From contig CM049308.1 of the NCBI GenBank assembly GCA_026874595.1, positions 93,735,624 to 93,799,623 of the forward strand: DNA of 64,000 bases. Direction: 5' to 3'. The notes beneath the pieces are model-generated. The model did not search any database. It was not told the DNA's origin and worked only from the letters and a program-made list of their open reading frames with translations. Of this stretch, positions 1-11,775 are shown piece after piece. Source of the DNA: Sipunculus nudus. Lineage: Eukaryota > Annelida > Sipuncula > Golfingiida > Sipunculidae. Position 1 is the stretch's first letter. Every line of letters begins with the position of its first letter. Made by a program: the position numbers and the translations under genes.

Positions 1-3000
1 CAATCCGTTCCAGTTAACGATCGAGGTAACAGGTCAAAGTGGTGATGTCAGGGTATAACAGTATCAGTGGCAAGCAACGTGGCCAAGGTGAGTGTCAAGA
101 TTTTGTATATCAACCGTGAAAAAAAACAAAGAGGCTTCCACCGCTTACCGCACACCATGATCAGACTGACAGGATGCATGAGTCTCAGACATAGTCCCCT
201 GGTTGAGTCCTTAATACAGCCTTGTGTTTATGATTACCTGTTTAAACTATAAACGATGACTGAAAGAATAAATGCAACCGATGTTTGATTATTGATAAAT
301 ATGCCTTGGTTGCACTGGCATGATGACACTCTCGTATTTCGTAATGTCAGATCATATCATCCGCTGATAACCTTAATCAGAAGAACGTGTCAGTCGTGTT
401 GTCCGTGATGATATTAAAACATGTTATATTGAACATTGTGTACTGTGATCCCCCTCTATTAGAAATCTTGCTCAAGTTTTTTCCCGCCTTCTTTATATTT
501 CTTTATATTTAATTGGTACAGCACAAAGCACCACAAACGATCACAGTCATGCTCTGACAAAGTGACCACCTTCCAAAAGCTTATATATACTGGACGAGCA
601 AAGGGAGTCCGAATTAGCAGGGTATATGACCTAACACTTATAGTCATTTAGACAATGGCCAAAGAAAAGCGGTAAAGCCAATAAAAAGGTATGGTCCGCG
701 TCGATTTTAACCCCCCTTCATCAACTATTTTTAATTTGAACTTAACTTTCAAGAAGATAAAATAATAAAATTTTGATCAGATTTTCATTGCTATGTACTG
801 CTTTTACCTATTTAGAAAAAAAATATGTTATTATCATGCTTTTACCTGATCATAAGACATTTTTATTGAAACATACAAAAAATGGTAAAAATAGTCGCCC
901 ACCCTCACGAATTTAAAAAAAAAGTGCCTGAGAACCATACCTTTTTTTGGCCTAAGCCATGGACAAGTAATAAGGCGACGCCTTTATTTACATGCCGGAC
1001 TAGGCTAGTTCATATAAAATAACTCTTTACCTTACTTATTTTCTTTCATCGAGCAAGATCTGATTATGCATCCTAAATTTGTATTACCTTGATGTTGTAA
1101 ATTACATATTAGAGAGGAATAACTGACAAACTTTTAAAAACAGGCGTATAATCTAATATGCAAAAAACATGAAAACTAAGAGTATGAGACATGCTTTGTG
1201 TTCATCGTAGCAATGATATTTATTCAAAGGGAAAAATATCGACCTCAGCAGACGAATACATTGCCCGACCAGAGGGAACCGGCGGGGGGTGGGGGGATGT
1301 TCGGGAGAGGAGTTCAGAAACCCCATTTTCAGCTGACGCGATATTTGTAGTGTGTCAGACCGATTTGTGCGGTCAAGATCCCTTCCCTTTTCTGGATCTT
1401 ACACTTTTACTTTTCCTCAGGTCGATCCCTCAGTTTCTCACTGGGACATAAATCTAACTAACGATGTTTTCCACGGATTTACCCAACGAAACGGTGTCAC
1501 AGTTAAGGCTCGCTTTCTCAATTCAACATGTAAAGAAAAACAAAATAATATAGGCCCTAAACATAAATCAGTATTGTCAATTATTTTATCAGAATTCAGA
1601 ATCGAGGAAACATGAACTGTTTAAGCAAGTCCACATGTAGCATTTACTGCGATAAAACAGAATAGGTTAAATTAGTTACTAAGGAACTATTTTGTTATCG
1701 AGGTTACATAGTTTTCAGATGATATTAAATATCATCGTTTTCTCTATATCCGTTATCTCTGACTGCAATTTACTCGTCATGTATTCTTATTTCTACCGCT
1801 CGCATCCCCTATATCTGATATATATTTTCTGTACACCTAAGATTGCACTCATAAAGCTTTATGAGGCCCATTTCTAACTCCCCGAGATAGTTCTCAGAAG
1901 CCCCACTAGTCGACATAAATGATGTGGTAAAATGTTTGTATTTTGGAATTGTGGCTTGAAAAATCATGTACGGCCCCCTTAACTGTTAAGAATATCGACA
2001 AACAAGGTGTGATGGCGGAAAAAAACATTTCAGAGAGCTTATGAGCCCACAGAGGAAAAAATATTGTTCACATCAGAGCTGAGAATCTATGGTAAGGTGA
2101 AACTATTTTTTTTTTTCGTTTCATTTTGAACTAGTAGTGTGTTATAGGAATATAAAGAAAACTAACCAGGAATATCATATACACTTACCACAGGTAATGA
2201 AAACAATTTTGGCGTGTATATAATTTTATGTCCCATTGAAATTAAATCTATTTGAAATTAAATAAATGAAAAGTGTTGTTAAATGTATCCGTGTGTTATA
2301 AAATATATATTAAAACACAAGTTTGTTTTATGTATATGTATATACACTTCCGAGTTCATCCTAATGACGCGAAAAACCATATGACCTAAGCATTGAAAAT
2401 AATACCATTTATTTACAATTAAGTGATACATGTGCACAAAAACAAAGTATTATTACAAAAATACATTACTGCAAAGTGAATCTGTGTCTTTCACATAAGC
2501 ACGCGATATTTCTAGAATAAATGGTTGTAATCTTAACCATCATCACAATAAAATCATGACATATTACTACCTCCTGGAGACGGTATTTAAACATATAAAT
2601 GTCAAATATGCTTGATAAGTTTGATGTTATCATTTCCCATAACACGTGGGGAACAGCCTGAGTTAAAAGATATCTATGATATTATTCATTGTGAGGAGGA
2701 GGGAGTTGAGAACAATGTAATTGACAGTGGCACACCACGCTTAACTATATACAATGTACATGTATTAACTAACTAACGGTGGTGTCAACAGACGGCCTGA
2801 AGCCACTCACCGCGGATAGAATCTTGCAGCATAAAGTCCCAGTCCTTAGGTTTTGTTTGTTACAAATTCTTTAGGCGTAGACTAAATGCTACCGGAGAAT
2901 TTGTGCCTTTGTCACTGACATGTTTCTGTTTCATGCAATAATTTTTCAAACTTTCTAAACTTTTTCATGCTCGTTATGTTTAACCAAACTATTCAAATTA

Positions 3001-3025
3001 CACAATGGATATCAGGCATACCCTT
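1..3025. other. Intergenic DNA, no gene recognised
   Basis: AT-rich DNA with scattered short open frames that lack family resemblance, splice context or consistent composition. I see no tRNA, no tandem array and no recognisable transposon end here. It lies downstream of the minus-strand GPCR gene, so its right edge may hold that gene's 3' untranslated region. Confidence 0.5.
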
Positions 3026-3031
3026 TTTATT
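3026..3031 (-). terminator. Candidate poly(A) signal of the GPCR gene
   Basis: AATAAA on the minus strand, about 250 bases past the GPCR stop codon. Position and hexamer fit a cleavage and polyadenylation signal. A single hexamer in AT-rich DNA is weak evidence. Confidence 0.3.
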
Positions 3032-3279
3032 GTTCTGAATCGCCAAAAAATACTCTTGATTCATATGAGTGGTAATTCTTTTGTTCCTTTCTTGTCCCTG
3101 GCTAGCTTTAAACACTTAAACATTCTGCAGGGATAACTGTCAACTGGCCACACCGAATACGTCCTTCATTCATACTTGCATTTATAATATTTTTGTCATA
3201 TAAAATAAGTGTCAGCATAATATGCAGTCGTTGTATCACTAAAGCTCCTTGAAATCTGCGTTTTTGTTTGCAGAGATTT

Positions 3280-4254
3280 TTATGAATGAAGCCCCGACGA
3301 GTTTGTATCGGAGCCCAGGGGGTCAGAACGAAACGCCCAAAGTCCTCTGACAGCGGAACGGAACTTGGGAAGCCGCAGAGCATAAAGACCAACATTAAGG
3401 AATGAATTAGACACGCCAAGGTAATGAAGTCCAATGCGAATTCTGTTCAGATTGTCATCTAGAGCCTTGTATCCATAGGCTTGAATTGCCAGAACAAGAA
3501 AGGGTGGACCCCAGCACAAAGTGTATAGTCCAACGACAAGAAAAGAGGTTTTGGTGACGGCAAATTCTCTTTTGTAGCGAGCTGCGGCTCCTCTAGCTCT
3601 GTTGACAGGCATCTTTTTCTGGTGGAGCAGCACAGTAATGGTGATCCGAGAATAGAAGAAAACCATCAGCAACACGCTGGTTATATACAAAGGTATGACC
3701 ACTAGCGCCACATAGTACCACTGCAAAACAGTCAAAAGATTACACGAAGTGTAGCAGGACTTCTTTGCAAGTACAGGACCCACAAACCCGACTAGAAATG
3801 ACAGGCTCCAACCCAGACCAGCGCATATGTTCAATGTCTTCTTCGTCATCAACATCTGTCTGTGGAGGGGGTTTACTATCGCTATGTAACGGTCACATCC
3901 TATCAGCACCAGAAACCAGACGGACGCCATATTAGGGAAGAGCATCGCAGAAAACCTCAGAGCACACAATATCCCGTATTGAAGAAGTGATGGGGACACG
4001 TAAAACACCACGAAGTAAACCATGGACAATCCAACAAGGAAATCCGCCAGCGCCAGGTTCAGCAACATAAAATTAGCCAGAGAATGCAAATCTTTGGTCT
4101 TGCAGTAGGCCCATATAAATAAACCATTACTGGAACACATGAGCACCATTAGCAGGAGCCCCAGCACGGTGTAGCTTATCCTCTCAGTGGATGTCTTCAG
4201 TGTCCAGTCTATAGGTCTGGTGTTGTTTGTGAAGTGTGTACACACATTATCCAT
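3280..4254 (-). CDS. Rhodopsin-class (class A) G-protein-coupled receptor, single exon
   Basis: A 324-residue seven-helix plasma-membrane receptor; the ligand is unknown. Class A landmarks appear in order: a possible N-glycosylation site (NNT, 10-12), TM1 Asn43, TM2 LALAD with Asp71, TM3 Cys97, DRY at 121-123 followed by NPLH, TM4 Trp149, TM5 Pro188 and Tyr201, CWGP at 247-250 in TM6, and a basic helix 8 (KFR near 297-299). The TM7 motif reads NVGLY (287-291), so the NPxxY proline is replaced by valine. Length and short loops suit a small amine/lipid-type receptor, but subfamily is not assigned. The ATG is the first Met before a short polar N-terminus, and the same start is kept in two decayed copies at 10.0 and 27.7 kb. 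No intron is needed. Upstream on the same strand lies a dead copy of the MpaB-like gene. Confidence 0.9.
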   Translation of the reverse strand: MDNVCTHFTNNTRPIDWTLKTSTERISYTVLGLLLMVLMCSSNGLFIWAYCKTKDLHSLANFMLLNLALADFLVGLSMVYFVVFYVSPSLLQYGILCALRFSAMLFPNMASVWFLVLIGCDRYIAIVNPLHRQMLMTKKTLNICAGLGWSLSFLVGFVGPVLAKKSCYTSCNLLTVLQWYYVALVVIPLYITSVLLMVFFYSRITITVLLHQKKMPVNRARGAAARYKREFAVTKTSFLVVGLYTLCWGPPFLVLAIQAYGYKALDDNLNRIRIGLHYLGVSNSFLNVGLYALRLPKFRSAVRGLWAFRSDPLGSDTNSSGLHS

Positions 4255-4567
4255 TATCCCAGGTTGAAAGCTTTACTAACTTGAGAAGACTCTAAAGCCA
4301 CAAACACAGCTAATGTCCAATTCTGGGTTAATTTAAAAAATATTTCCTTCAACAACCGGATAAAGGAGACGCTATTTTTACGATAACAATGCTCTAATTA
4401 TAACAGCCCTTCAAAACCTGTGCTTATCATCGCAAAGGACATGGCGTGGTTTTGTGGTTTACACAGGCGGATACGAGGTCACGAGGATGTATAAGATATT
4501 TGTATTATTACTTCAATATGCCTGAGGTTTGGGCCTCTTTCGGAAAACTTTCATTAACCTAATTATG
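4255..4567 (-). promoter_or_regulatory. Upstream flank of the GPCR gene, conserved with module B
   Basis: This flank aligns by eye with 10061-10355 next to the truncated GPCR copy. Shared blocks include CCAGGTT(G/T)AAAGCTTT just before the start and GGAC(A/G)TGGCGTGGT about 185 bases further out. Conservation may reflect shared ancestry of the duplicated module rather than function. I see no clear TATA box. Confidence 0.35.
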
Positions 4568-4743
4568 ATAACCTGCCGCCCATTCATGAACACACCCTGT
4601 TCATCCATGGATCGAGAGAGCGCAACCTTGTGGTAAAGACTTTGGCTAGGAGTCTTAGTGAGGATGACGGTCTATACGGGATTCGAACTCACAACCTTGC
4701 GATCACAAGTCCAGCGCCCTAACCATTACGCCGCCACGCTACA
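4568..4743 (-). mobile_element. tRNA-derived SINE
   Basis: Read on the minus strand, the segment starts like a tRNA. An A-box-like stretch (TGGTTAGGGCGCTGG, within 4711-4736) is followed at normal spacing by a B box containing GAGTTCGAATC (4680-4696). A non-tRNA body of about 100 bases follows. That combination indicates a Pol III-transcribed SINE. It sits between the GPCR flank and the MpaB-like pseudogene, and module B lacks it at the matching place, so it inserted after the module duplicated. The 3' boundary is approximate. Confidence 0.65.
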
Positions 4744-4805
4744 AATCCCATGTCTCAATCCCCATTGACGCGAATCCATTCTCTTATACATGCTTTTGCC
4801 ATCAG

Positions 4806-5170
4806 TGTAAGCGTCTGACATGAGGTCAAACTCAAAAGGCGGGTTTAAGACTCCGCGTGAACACCTAATGCCGAGCCGTCCTGGATACATGACCACTAAA
4901 CCCAGAAACTTCGATTGTACGACACGTGGTGTCTAACATCTTAGTAAAGACCAAAGGGAGAAAACGAAACACGCGATGTGTTTTTGGTAAAACCGCATTT
5001 CGTTCTTGAACCGTTCAAAGTCCACCCATGACGGCATATCGTCCGGACTGTTTCCATTGCCCCGTCCACCATACAGCCTTTACGGAGGTCCGACAGCTTC
5101 ATTTTCTCTCACCGACTATTGTAAATAAAGCGGAGATCCATATAACGAAAACATATTTGTCTATGGCATA
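4806..5170 (-). pseudogene. Deleted copy of the MpaB-like gene (module A)
   Basis: Blocks of this segment match, in order, the intact gene at 10688-11668. They are the start codon and first ~13 codons (start near 5103), the part equivalent to residues 23-45, a piece around residues 69-75, a piece around 157-173, and the block around residues 228-240. The spaces between are deleted and the frame is broken soon after codon 13. About 60 bases upstream of the start also match module B. The gene is clearly dead, with over half the coding sequence lost. It lies on the same strand and in the same order relative to a GPCR copy as in module B. Confidence 0.85.
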
Positions 5171-7126
5171 CTGAAAAATTAAAAATTTTTAATATTGAAC
5201 ATGTTTCTTTTTTTAATTATATTGTTGTGTTTAAATCTAAGTGCTGTTAAATTACACGATCGTGTGTGAGTTAAGTGCACTTCCGCATATCACATTTTAG
5301 TGCTCTAAAGAACCTGAAAGTCAGGTCGATTATGTTTGTGATATTAAGAATACAATTGATTAATTGGCATTTAGCATTGCTTCCACGACAATGATGGAGA
5401 ATAGGTTGGTCGATCTCGTATAATCTCAATAATTGTCCTGCCAAACACTGACAACCGATGGAATATTGATCAAGAGAGATAATAGTTTGCTTGGTCTACT
5501 ATTGATTAAATGTCATGAAAAAGGACTGATATTGATGCTATGACTGACTAGATTTCTTGTAAGAACTTTATAAGAGTAATTTAGCTTACATTTTTAATCT
5601 CTAATCAAATTTTCTGCATATGATAAGTATTTTCTTGAAAATACGTTTCAGTTTGTACTTCAAACATCTGGATAGTTCCAGCATATAACTTCTAGAATAG
5701 ATATAAGTGTGATTCAGTCCCTGGGTTGAGTTCAGTGTCGATTCACATGAGCGGGTTGAAACTCATCGTTTGAGAATGTACACTAGCTCTAAAGATTATT
5801 ACTCGGGGTTTTTTTCATATATAGATCCACAGGTACAAGTCGAACATTTGCTTTATTTTCTTACAGATGGCACTGCGATAGACCTTTAACGATTTTTTTT
5901 AAGAAAAGAAAATATCTAAAAGGTTTCCCCTTAGGACACCTGGCATCGACTTCGACACTTCAAGACTACAAACGGACATTTCTAAGGCGTAACCTTTCAG
6001 GAATTGCGGGACAATGATATGGAGCCATCTCAATAAATATAAAAAATGAAAGGGTATCTGTCCTGTTTTTTTTTTTTTTTTTTTTAAGTTACTGCCCATC
6101 ATATTACTGAATATATGCATATTACAACATCTTTCGTTAGGTTACATCCGCGGTATTCGGCCAGGTTGTGCGGGACGGCTTTCCAATAGCGAGTTGCCAT
6201 GTACCCAGATCAATGGGAGTCAATGAGCCTTGAAGATTATTTGAGTATTGAATAGTTTGACTAGATCTGGTTGGCTATAGCCATCATAACAGGTGGTGAT
6301 GAAAACCCCCATTGTTTGGTTGTTATTTGTGTTTAGCATAATCTAAACCAAAATTGACCGTGGTCTATTAGTTTTCAATATGTTACAGTGATACAGTGAT
6401 ATCACGTGCAGGTTATCCCCAGCGTCGAATGCTGATCGACAAAATCATTGTATTATCAAGGTGAACATAAAATTTATGTAGCCCAAGATCAAAGACTGAT
6501 ATTCAAATGTTAAATGTAGACGGTAAGACCGGAGAAACGGGAACCCTCACAAAACACTGAAAAGAGAAGATCGCGAAATATGACCTCGTGAGTATGGCCA
6601 TGCACAGTATTTTAGCTTCACTGAACTTAGGCCAGAATTGTATGGTGAGGAGAAAAAATATATCAGAATTTAGATATTAAGTCATTCAAGAGAGGCCCAA
6701 ATCTCAGGCTGTTCAGAGACGTTGAACAGGCACATTTCATAAGTGCCCGTCGTCCAGGAAAATGAAGTGCTGTCCCCTAGTGGTAAAACAATCTACTACT
6801 GGTCGATCTTGACTCAAACGGGGTTGTTTTGATAGATGTCGCGGCAATCGACCCTGGAGAAAATATTGTCAAATATCTCAGCTTTTAGGTCTAAACATGA
6901 AAAATTATCCACTGAGGCACACTTTGCATCATTTCTGATAGTTCAGGATCAGATATGCAGATCCGGGGGAGCTGGCCCACCGTCAGTTATGATATAGATT
7001 ACAAATGTACTGACGGTTGACACACATGTTTTGAGTTTATTTCTTCATGTTAAAGATATTATCGGATGTGATCCCAATGGACTGACGGTCGATGTAGCTT
7101 TCATAGAAGTCAGGTGACAGATAAAC

Positions 7127-7214
<88 letters not shown>

Positions 7215-9920
7215 TAAATGTAACAAGTTGGGGGGGGGGGGAGGGCTAGTGGATTAATGCATAATTATACATGTAGGGGTGAGCTGCCTGTCTGTCATAT
7301 TTATGTGTATTATTGGTCAAAGAATGCTGATTATATTTAAGTTATAAGGGGGGTATATTTAACTTAGCAATAAACAAAACGTCTCTCGGAGAGGAACGGA
7401 GACTTCATAGCACAAGTACGAAATTATCCGGCACTATTTTTTTGTGAACTGATTTATATATATATATATATAAATATAAGCCTTGGATAAATAAATCAAG
7501 ATAAATGAACACAAGCGCGCAACAATATATGTTTTCTTTGATTATTTATCCTGATATAAAGGGTCGTTCATAAGATAAAGACACAATTGCACAAACATTC
7601 AGATGTATTTAACAACATATCAACAGGAGTTTCCTATTTATGAATATTGTGCTCTAAATTTTTAATTTTGATATTGTCTTCGTTTCTGTTAAATGCATAG
7701 CAGCTGAAATAACTTTTCCATGATGCGGTTTCTTCAGTTAGTCTATATTTTTTTTTTTACACACAAACACAAAGTCCGATCTCTGGTATGTATACGTCAG
7801 GGCTTATTGAAATGCATATTTTATTTCACATATGTGTAAATGTAGGCAGGTACATACATTTGTTATCGATAATACATATACCATATAACGATGCTTTAAG
7901 TATCGTCTAATTATTCACCAGCGGCGAGGACAAATAAGTTCAAAATTAGTTCCCTCTGAGGGTTTCAGTGGATATAAACTGCTATCAAACCTATTCCGCT
8001 AAACACCTTATTTATGAAGAGGAAGTAAGTTTCAGTGCTTGCTTTTGAAATTATACAAGTCAAATATTTTGCATATTTTAACTGAACGATAATATTATAT
8101 CAAGTTAAAAAGATGAAAAAATAGTGATTTTTCCGAAGACAAGAGGAGGTGAACAAAGGCTCGTTTTCAGATTCAGTAATCAATCCACAAAGAAGTGAAT
8201 GGCGGCAGTGATGGTTAAGAAATCATGTCGACAGAAAATCCGAAGCCCCTTACCAATATGGTGAAATATTTTTTTTATTTGGAAAAGGACAGGAGCGAGA
8301 TATTGACATGCATACTTTTTCTTCCAATGTTTGATGGGCTGAGGCCATCATCACTGTAAATAAGAAGAATTAGAATCGTTTAGTATCGAATCTATATTCT
8401 CGATAAAAAAAAATGGTTCATCTGGGGGGAAGAGGGGGCTCTGGATCCGCCACTGAGACATTTATGAACTTCGGGTTGTAAATTATGTACTGTAGGTTAT
8501 TGTTGCAATACACATGGAAGACATCATAAATTTGTATTCTCATGTTTATTCGTATATATGAAAATATTCGACAACGGATTTAGTGACGGTTCTTTCTTTC
8601 ATATTCTTTATAATAGAAAACTTGCAGGTACCAAACCAAGGAGATGCAGATGTTCTGCAGATAATGATGTAAATATTATAAGAATTATCTGCCTCGTGTT
8701 TTTTTTGTGTCCCTAATAAATTTAAGTACAGGTATGTCCATTCTAATGAATATGGGACAAGCTTCCCATGACCTTCACATCCGAAGAGAGAGAGAGAGAG
8801 AGAGAGAGTAATGAACTATGTTACACAGTGTACAGACAGAACGTACCCTAACTTATCATATTAATATAACACATGTTAGAAATATTAGGTATTAAATTCA
8901 AGCATATCTGCGTAATAAATGACATACATTAAGCGTATGAAGATATATGTGTATGAGTATCACATGAATATGTGTGACAAAGGAAAAGGCCAAATGCGCA
9001 GCTAACCGCGTCCACTGTCAGATATATTGACCGTTGAGACTTTTCATATGACAAAACTGACACAGGGCCTACCAGGCGTACCATTATTAACAAGTACTTG
9101 GCATGGGCGGTTAGACTCAAAACCAAAAATGATTAAACATATTTAAATGAAGAGTTGGGGCTTGTCAGTTAACCTATGACATGCTTCTCCTAATCGTGAA
9201 ATGGAATCCTCGACACTGATAAGTCATTATGCAAAGAGGGAATGGAACCGTATGCACAAATACATAATCATTTAAATAATTTATGTTAGATGTGTATACT
9301 TGTCTGAAGTTGCTTGAGATCACCGGATGGGTGCTCAACCGTTTTGTTTGTGAAAAGTCGGGTGCCATTCAGGTGAGTAGAGTCTGCATGTACAAAATCG
9401 TGTGCTGTCCAGTACTGAAGTCTCTGCAGAAGTCTCCTGTTTGACCATCTAGGTGCAAGTATATCAGATTCGGATGCTGATTCTGGCGACTAACTGACTT
9501 TTTTTACGACTGAATTTGATCTACCTGATCGGTCTTGTCCGAGATGGGTGTTCACGAACAACATCAATGTGAGGTGGATTCTGTGTTGTGTCTCATCTCT
9601 GTGCGTTTCTGCATCTGTTACGTTGCTTGTTCTTTCTGTTCTGTTTGGCTTATCCATGCATCAGTCGCCATATCCGTCGTCACAATCTTCAGTATAATTT
9701 AAGTGTAAACGAAAATGTAAAGTACGTTTGTATATATTTATTTTGGTAATTTTTAACACGTTTACATTTCATAGTACCTGATCACATTTGCATTTGATTC
9801 ATTTTAAAAATTTGTATTCAATTAAATTTTATCAAAGGATGAGATTGTTTGCATTTGTTTTATTTTATCTTTCTGTTGTAGCGACAGCTCTGTGACTAGC
9901 GGCTCCTGCAGCTCAGTGAA
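5171..9920. other. Long intergenic stretch between modules A and B
   Basis: No credible gene. It contains a split TA microsatellite with a G run (7129-7241), a short TA tract near 7457-7474, an (AG)n tract near 8787-8808, poly-T/A runs, and a small inverted pair of ACCGTCAGT near 6979-7017. The rest is AT-rich unique-looking sequence with only short unsupported open frames. Confidence 0.5.
7129..7241. repeat. Split (TA)n microsatellite with adjacent G run
   Basis: (TA)n from 7129 to 7166, a CATT interruption, then (AT)n to 7212, with a 12-base G run at 7230-7241. Confidence 0.95.
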
Positions 9921-9926
9921 CCAAAG

Positions 9927-10067
9927 GCCCATATAAATAAACCATTACAAAAAAACACATGCGTACCAGCAGCAGGAGCCCCAGCACGGTGTAGCTGATC
10001 CTCTCAGTGTCCAGTCTATAGGTCTGGTGTCGTTTGTGAAGTGTGGACACACATTATCCATTGTCCC
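9927..10067 (-). pseudogene. Truncated GPCR copy (module B), 5' end only
   Basis: Matches the first ~47 codons and the start of the GPCR at 3280-4254, including the N-terminal Cys/His/Asn region and part of TM1. It has a short deletion in the N-terminal region and changes within TM1. The similarity stops abruptly at 9927, so TM2-TM7 are gone. The upstream flank (10068-10355) is still alignable with the flank of the intact receptor, which shows that a whole gene region was duplicated and later truncated. No function is expected. Confidence 0.85.
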
Positions 10068-10478
10068 AGGTTTAAAGCTTTGCTAACGTGTTGCTATACA
10101 CTCCAAAACAACTCAAGATTATGTCTTAGTCAATGAAGATATTTCTTTCAAATCTTTCAACACGCCGACCTTGAAAACGCTATACTAAAGAAAACATGTT
10201 ACCCCTATAACCCTGAGCTCATCATCGAAAAGGACGTGGCGTGGTCTTGTGGTAATGCGGCATTAAGTCACGGGCTGTAATAGAATTTACTATATTTACC
10301 TCTACCAATAGTCAGAGATTGGGACTAATATCGAAAAACTTTCCATAACTATAATGATTCCGAGTGTTTGTTATTTGTTACAAGAACAAGCAATTGGAGG
10401 CATTGATATGATGATATACCCTCGCCTGGCTCGAATGCAGTACAATAGAAAACCCGAGCAAGCCATACCATACACTAT

Positions 10479-10484
10479 TTTATT
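10479..10484 (-). terminator. Candidate poly(A) signal of the MpaB-like gene
   Basis: AATAAA on the minus strand about 200 bases after the stop codon at 10688. Plausible by position only. Confidence 0.3.
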
Positions 10485-10687
10485 CCGTCAGTCAACAGAA
10501 TCATCGACATTAATTAAAGTCCTTAAACCTTATGCTTAACGGCCAGGTTTAATGACGATATTGAAGCTAATATAAACGCAGCAGTAAGGGTGTTTTCCTA
10601 AATTTCTTTTACAATCTGGTTTATAAGGCAGCGTTTCGTTCAAGTTGAAACATGGTGTTTTCTACGTTCTCCATGTCGTCTGCGTAT

Positions 10688-11668
10688 TCACATCTCCTTT
10701 GGTATTTCCGCGGTTTTGTGCAAATACTTTTGCATCATAAAGCGCAATGTCCTCCTTGTGAGCTCATTACTGAGGGTTTCGAAACCTGGTACCCATCGAA
10801 CCAAAAACATGAATATTCGAAGGAACCAAACTCGTAAAAAATCTGTAATGGGAAGCTTGCGCGGCGGCATATTCCATCCACTACTGACACGACTTAATTC
10901 TATTATGGATTCTTTGGAGAAAAGCTTGAAACCTGGCGGTATGTTTAAGCCATCAACGTAAGCGTCTGACATAAGGTCAAAATTCTTAGGCCGGTTCATG
11001 AGGCCCGGCACCACCATATCGCGCTCGATTTCTTTACATAGGCTGTAAGCCTGATCGTAACCACCTGAGCATAAGTTATACTTGTCTTTGATACCCAGTA
11101 AGTAACCGAGACCCCTCCAGAAGTGTACAACATCCTCTAAATCGGCACGTGAACACTTAATACCAAGTTCTTCTGGATACATTACTATTATACCCATAAC
11201 ACCGGACTGTACCACAGACATGTCATACTGCGACACGTACATGAGGCCAGCGTCACCGTGGTCGGTGTCACGTGACCAAAGTCCCTCTTTCTTCGAATTC
11301 ATGGACTTGGCCACCCTCGCATGCATTTTCCTGACTGTCTGCACAGATTTATATGCCGGATCCGAGGAGTCCCAAACATAACCGGTGAACCACAAGAGTA
11401 AGTGACGCAATGTGTCCAGATAGCGTCGTAATGCCTTTTCCGGGGTGTCTGACATTTTGGTAAAGACCACAGAGGCTAAGAGGTGATTGATGCTAAAACC
11501 AACCAACATCGAGATGTACATCGCCAGCACGCACACGGCGATGTGTTTCTGATGAAACCGCTGTCCGTTCTGGAAACGTTCGATGTCCAACCAGGACGGC
11601 TTGTCGTCCGGACTGTTACCACTGTCACCGTCTTCCATACAGCCTTTACGGATGTCCGAGAGCTTCAT
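10688..11668 (-). CDS. MpaB/latex-oxygenase (DUF2236-like) family protein
   Basis: A 326-residue protein in one open frame. I place it in the ER-bound oxygenase MpaB / rubber-oxygenase catalytic domain family from its layout. There is an N-terminal hydrophobic segment (about 42-69), then RYLDT (82-86), then a helix with KMHARV (114-119). His116 in that helix is the expected haem-ligand type position of the family. The later segment FWRGLGYLLGI (183-193) fits the family's conserved second half. A second hydrophobic stretch near the C-terminus (about 277-294) suggests membrane association. Family members are haem-dependent oxygenases acting on lipids or polyisoprenoids; the substrate here is unknown. 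The start ATG is supported because the pseudogene in module A keeps the same start. Family assignment is from memory of motifs and was not searched. Confidence 0.7.
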   Translation of the reverse strand: MKLSDIRKGCMEDGDSGNSPDDKPSWLDIERFQNGQRFHQKHIAVCVLAMYISMLVGFSINHLLASVVFTKMSDTPEKALRRYLDTLRHLLLWFTGYVWDSSDPAYKSVQTVRKMHARVAKSMNSKKEGLWSRDTDHGDAGLMYVSQYDMSVVQSGVMGIIVMYPEELGIKCSRADLEDVVHFWRGLGYLLGIKDKYNLCSGGYDQAYSLCKEIERDMVVPGLMNRPKNFDLMSDAYVDGLNIPPGFKLFSKESIIELSRVSSGWNMPPRKLPITDFLRVWFLRIFMFLVRWVPGFETLSNELTRRTLRFMMQKYLHKTAEIPKEM

Positions 11669-11775
11669 TTTCTTTCACCAACTGCTGTAAAAAGCAGATA
11701 TTCATGAAGCGAAAGGAACTATAAAACATATTTGTCCATAGCATACTGACAAGATCAAGAATAATGAAAGTCCGT

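Noticed and set aside
4610-4743. Functional tRNA gene
   Set aside because: A and B boxes are present, but the cloverleaf pairing is imperfect and a SINE body follows. Annotated as a SINE.
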